A DNA stretch of 6,742 bases. Origin: Verrucomicrobiota bacterium (GTDB taxonomy: Bacteria > Verrucomicrobiota > Verrucomicrobiia > Opitutales > UBA953). The notes below the pieces were generated by a model. It had not been told where the DNA came from. It did not search any database and worked only from the letters and a program-made list of their open reading frames with translations. The first letter of the stretch is position 1; every line of letters starts with the position of its first letter. This document shows, piece after piece, positions 4,853 to 6,742 of this stretch. Location: the NCBI GenBank assembly GCA_009924535.1, contig RFRI01000075.1:1-6742 (forward strand). The letters run 5' to 3'. The position numbers and the translations under genes are program-made.

Positions 4853-5119
4853 ATGGCTCACAAACACCACCCGAAGGAGGCCCGGATACGGGCCGTCCAG
4901 CAGCACGACGGAGGCCGTCCGGCCTCCGAGATCTGCAAGGAGATGAATATCAGCCCCGCCACGCTCAAGCGCTGGCGGGATCAGCTGCACCTGCTGGCGC
5001 CGCCCGACGCGGCCAAGATGCGGGAGCAGGAGAAGACGATCGAGCACATGGCCCGCGTCGTGGCCGAGCAGGCCGTGCAGATCCGCATCCTCCAGATGGC
5101 CCTCGAAAAAAAACGCTGA
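4853..5119 (+). CDS. IS3-family OrfA (transposase N-terminal HTH protein)
   Basis: An 88-aa protein starting at ATG 4853, 88 bp inside the left IS end. Residues 7-46 form the helix-turn-helix typical of IS3-family OrfA (PKEARIRAV, GRPASEICKEMNISPATLKRW), which recognises the terminal repeats. Residues about 53-86 form a heptad-like helix (MREQEKTIEHMARVVAEQAV) of the leucine-zipper type used for multimerisation. No good Shine-Dalgarno sequence precedes the ATG, consistent with low expression. The frame ends in Glu-Lys-Lys-Arg-stop over an A8 run, where ribosomes can slip into orfB. By itself OrfA usually acts as a regulator; joined to OrfB it forms the active transposase of about 400 aa. Confidence 0.88.
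   Translation: MAHKHHPKEARIRAVQQHDGGRPASEICKEMNISPATLKRWRDQLHLLAPPDAAKMREQEKTIEHMARVVAEQAVQIRILQMALEKKR
5107..5113 (+). promoter_or_regulatory. Programmed -1 frameshift slippery site (A AAA AAA)
   Basis: Eight A residues run from 5106 to 5113, and in the orfA frame they read as the slippery heptamer A-AAA-AAA just before CGC TGA. Slipping back one base continues as ACG CTG AGC in the orfB frame. A perfect GC-rich dyad, CTCGCC-GGCGAG (5140-5151), lies 26 nt downstream and could contribute to a stimulatory structure, though this is farther than usual. Confidence 0.75.
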
Positions 5120-6054
5120 GCCCTGGGGAGGTGAGGCAGCTCGCCGGCGAGGTGGCCGAGCAGCTGACGCCGGCGTCCGTGAGGACGCTGGCGGCCGCTG
5201 CCTCGGGGCCGGAGGGCCGCGTCGCCCGCCGCCTGCCCAGGGCATCGGAGAGGTTGGTCTGCCGGACGCTGGACGTGAATCGCAACGCCCTGCGGTATCG
5301 TCCGCGGCCAGGCGCCGCGGCCTCGGAGATCCGCCGACGCGTGATCGCCCTCTCGCTCTCCCTCCCGACCCAGGGCCACCGCAAGATCGTCAGCCACATG
5401 CGCAAGCTAGGCTACCAGGTGGGCCTGCGTAAGGTCCGTGGAATCAGGCGTTCCGCCGGGGTGCAGCTGGCACCCCCGAAGCCCGGCGTGCGCCGCCGCG
5501 GACGCACCACGAGCCTGCATCAGGGCGAGGCCACCCGACCCGACCAGGTCTGGTCGTGGGACTTCGTGATGCTGCGCACGAGGAAGGGACGCGCCCTGCG
5601 CGTCCTCTTCATCATCGACGAGTTCACCAAGCGCATCGTCGCCCGCTTCATGGCCACCGCCATCAGGCAGGAGGACGTCGTCCGCGTCCTCCTCGAGGCC
5701 ATGCTCCGCGAGGAGGCCCGGCCCGAGAACATCCGCTCCGACAACGGCTCGGAGTTCATCGCCGAGACCGTCCAGGGCTTCATGGCCGAGCAGGGCATCA
5801 AGGCCATCTACATCGATCCGGGCTGCCCCTGGCAGAACGGCGTCATCGAGAGCTTCAACTCGCGCTTCCGGAAGGAGTTCTCCGACCGCTGGTACTTCCA
5901 CAACTACGACGACATCCAGGTCGCCATGGACGACTGGCTGCTCGACTACAACCGCTACCGCCCGCACGGCAGCCTCGGTCTCATGACCCCGGACGAGTTC
6001 GCCGGGAAGCCTGTCGACCGGCGTGCTCACCTGTTGACTCTTGTAGCAGGTTAA
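5113..6054 (+). CDS. IS3-family OrfB (DDE transposase catalytic part)
   Basis: About 313 aa read in the -1 frame relative to orfA, entered by frameshifting at the A8 run; the frame is open upstream to 4753, but that part is antiphase to orfA and not expected to be protein. An HTH_21-like region (about 75-115, around PTQGHRKIVSHMRKLGY) precedes the rve integrase core. The DDE residues are visible, numbered from the slip point: Asp150 in WSWDFV, Asp210 in RSDNGSEF and Glu246 in WQNGVIESF, with 35 residues between the last two, the family's D(35)E spacing. The C-terminal motif DYNRYRPHGSLGLMTPDEF is also typical. It catalyses strand transfer of the IS, usually through a circular intermediate in this family. 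There is no sign of decay. Confidence 0.9.
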   Translation, partial: TLSPGEVRQLAGEVAEQLTPASVRTLAAAASGPEGRVARRLPRASERLVCRTLDVNRNALRYRPRPGAAASEIRRRVIALSLSLPTQGHRKIVSHMRKLGYQVGLRKVRGIRRSAGVQLAPPKPGVRRRGRTTSLHQGEATRPDQVWSWDFVMLRTRKGRALRVLFIIDEFTKRIVARFMATAIRQEDVVRVLLEAMLREEARPENIRSDNGSEFIAETVQGFMAEQGIKAIYIDPGCPWQNGVIESFNSRFRKEFSDRWYFHNYDDIQVAMDDWLLDYNRYRPHGSLGLMTPDEFAGKPVDRRAHLLTLVAG

Positions 6055-6089
6055 TCATAACACTTAGTCACCCCCTGAAATGAGCCTCG

Positions 6090-6114
6090 CTGGACCAAAA
6101 ACGGTTTTATCCCA
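6090..6114 (-). repeat. IS right terminal inverted repeat
   Basis: On the minus strand it begins TGGGATA and ends TTTTTGGTCCAG, the counterpart of 4765-4791. The block 6069-6077 (CACCCCCTG on the + strand) matches CAGGGGGTG at the left end. Sequence beyond 6114 (GAGGATTACG) shows no duplication of the left flank. Confidence 0.8.
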
Positions 6115-6141
6115 GAGGATTACGACCTTGCGCTAGAGGCT

Positions 6142-6742
6142 TCAGGCCTTGCGGTGGCGTAGGCGGAGGGCGTTAGTAATGAGGGAGACGCAACTAAGGC
6201 TCATGGCTGCTGCCGCGATCATAGGCGAAAGCGTCCATCCGGTTAGGGGATAGAAGGCGCCGGCGGCCAGCGGGATGCCTAGGGCGTTGTAGCCGAGGGC
6301 GAAGCCGAGGTTCTGGCGCATGTTGGCTACGGTCTCCCGGGAGAGGGCGCAGGCTTGGGCGATGCCGCGAAGGTCGCCCTTGACCAAGGTCACCTGTGCG
6401 TTGCGGATGGCCACGTCGGTGCCGTCGCCCATCGCGATGCCGACGTGGGCCTGGGCGAGCGCAGGAGCGTCGTTGATGCCGTCGCCGGCCATTGCGACGA
6501 TGCGACCTTCGGCGCGGAGGCGGGCGACCAGCTTCAACTTGTCGCCCGGGGTGGCATCGCCGTGAATCTCGTCGAGGCCGAGCTCGCGGCCGATGGCTTG
6601 GGCGGTCGCCTCGGCGTCACCGGTCGCCATGATGATGCGAAGTCCGGCCGCCCGGATCTCCCTCAAGGCCTGGACCGTCGAAGGCTTGAGGTTGTCTGCG
6701 GCGACCAGCGCGCCGGCGGTACGTCCGTCGATGGCTAGGAAC
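6142..6742 (-). CDS. copA: Copper/silver-type P1B ATPase, C-terminal part (5' end outside the window)
   Basis: The C-terminal 199 residues of a heavy-metal pump that exports Cu+ or Ag+ using ATP. The frame runs open through the right edge, so an internal TTG near 6666 is not the start. Visible, numbered from the first complete codon: ATGD (39-42) of the P-domain, GDGINDAP (87-94) hinge, MGDGTDVA (104-111), then two membrane helices, one with the metal-site Tyr-Asn pair (151-152) and the last with MSLSC (180-184) before ITNALRLR. In Cu+ pumps such as Archaeoglobus CopA, the Met and the Ser four residues later in this last helix are metal ligands; here that Ser is Cys184. The N-terminal metal-binding domains, CPC motif and DKTG aspartate are outside the window. 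Its stop lies 27 bp from the IS right end. The symbol is tentative, since Ag+/Cu+ pumps are hard to separate by sequence. Confidence 0.88.
   Translation of the reverse strand, partial: FLAIDGRTAGALVAADNLKPSTVQALREIRAAGLRIIMATGDAEATAQAIGRELGLDEIHGDATPGDKLKLVARLRAEGRIVAMAGDGINDAPALAQAHVGIAMGDGTDVAIRNAQVTLVKGDLRGIAQACALSRETVANMRQNLGFALGYNALGIPLAAGAFYPLTGWTLSPMIAAAAMSLSCVSLITNALRLRHRKA

Larger units (their letters stand above)
4765..6114 (+). mobile_element. Complete IS3-family insertion sequence, 1350 bp
   Basis: The ends were set by matching inverted repeats. The left end begins TGGGATA and the right end finishes TATCCCA, giving the TG...CA termini usual in the IS3 family. Size, two overlapping reading frames, -1 frameshift site and DDE transposase all fit that family, and the transposase resembles the IS407/IS150-type branch; I cannot name the IS. 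No 3-5 bp target duplication is visible: GTAAT precedes it and GAGGA follows. It is markedly GC-rich and both frames are intact, so it may be able to move. It separates the integrase element's cargo from the P-type ATPase gene. Confidence 0.88.

Noticed and set aside
4753..5112. Upstream extension of the orfB frame starting at GTG 4753
   Set aside because: It begins outside the IS left end, overlaps orfA out of frame and gives a low-complexity translation; orfB is expected to be reached by frameshift.
5407..6030. Long minus-strand ORF of 207 codons opposite the transposase
   Set aside because: It lies entirely opposite the DDE domain and has a low-complexity, Val/Asp/Glu-rich translation typical of an antisense shadow.

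Overview
The window is GC-rich bacterial DNA that looks like a chromosome interrupted by mobile DNA. An exported, formylglycine-type sulfatase with a lysine-rich tail, followed by an exported SGNH esterase, is the kind of pair common in Verrucomicrobiota, Planctomycetota and Lentisphaerota. The Verrucomicrobiota (perhaps Opitutae-like) seem most likely to me, but this is an inference from gene style, not from a marker gene.

Layout, left to right. (1) Positions 85-2452 hold a tight three-gene operon on the + strand: sulfatase, SGNH/GDSL hydrolase and a small membrane protein, with gaps or overlaps of 6 and -11 nt. The first two carry signal peptides and probably remove sulfate and ester groups from polysaccharide outside the cytoplasm. 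(2) Positions 2453-2711 have no gene but are dense in sites. They hold the 3' end of a tRNA-Ser (minus strand) without its 5' part, flanked on both sides by paired 9-bp direct repeats with the same 12-bp pitch, then a perfect 7-bp inverted repeat just before the integrase. This looks like a recombination (att) site. (3) Positions 2712-3869 encode a complete tyrosine recombinase. (4) Positions 3886-4641 carry a compact chain of small overlapping ORFs that look membrane-associated: a possible 36-aa peptide, a 75-aa protein and a 144-aa two-helix protein that resembles DUF2335. They sit where the cargo of the integrated element would be. (5) Positions 4765-6114 are a complete IS3-family insertion sequence of 1350 bp, with imperfect terminal inverted repeats, orfA and orfB in the -1 frame, and an A8 slippery run at the junction. 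(6) Positions 6142-6742 (minus strand) are the C-terminal 199 residues of a copper/silver-type P1B ATPase that runs off the right edge.

How the parts relate. The sulfatase operon and the ATPase are probably host genes. The integrase, att-like site and small cargo genes look like one end of an element targeted to tRNA-Ser; the partner att site is not in the window. The IS has no matching target duplication, so the join between the cargo and the ATPase gene may be a rearrangement or deletion and not a simple insertion.

The best candidates for something new are the two-sided arm repeats around the tRNA-Ser fragment and the overlapping small membrane-protein cassette behind the integrase. Active-site substitutions in the SGNH hydrolase and in the metal site of the ATPase are smaller points to check.
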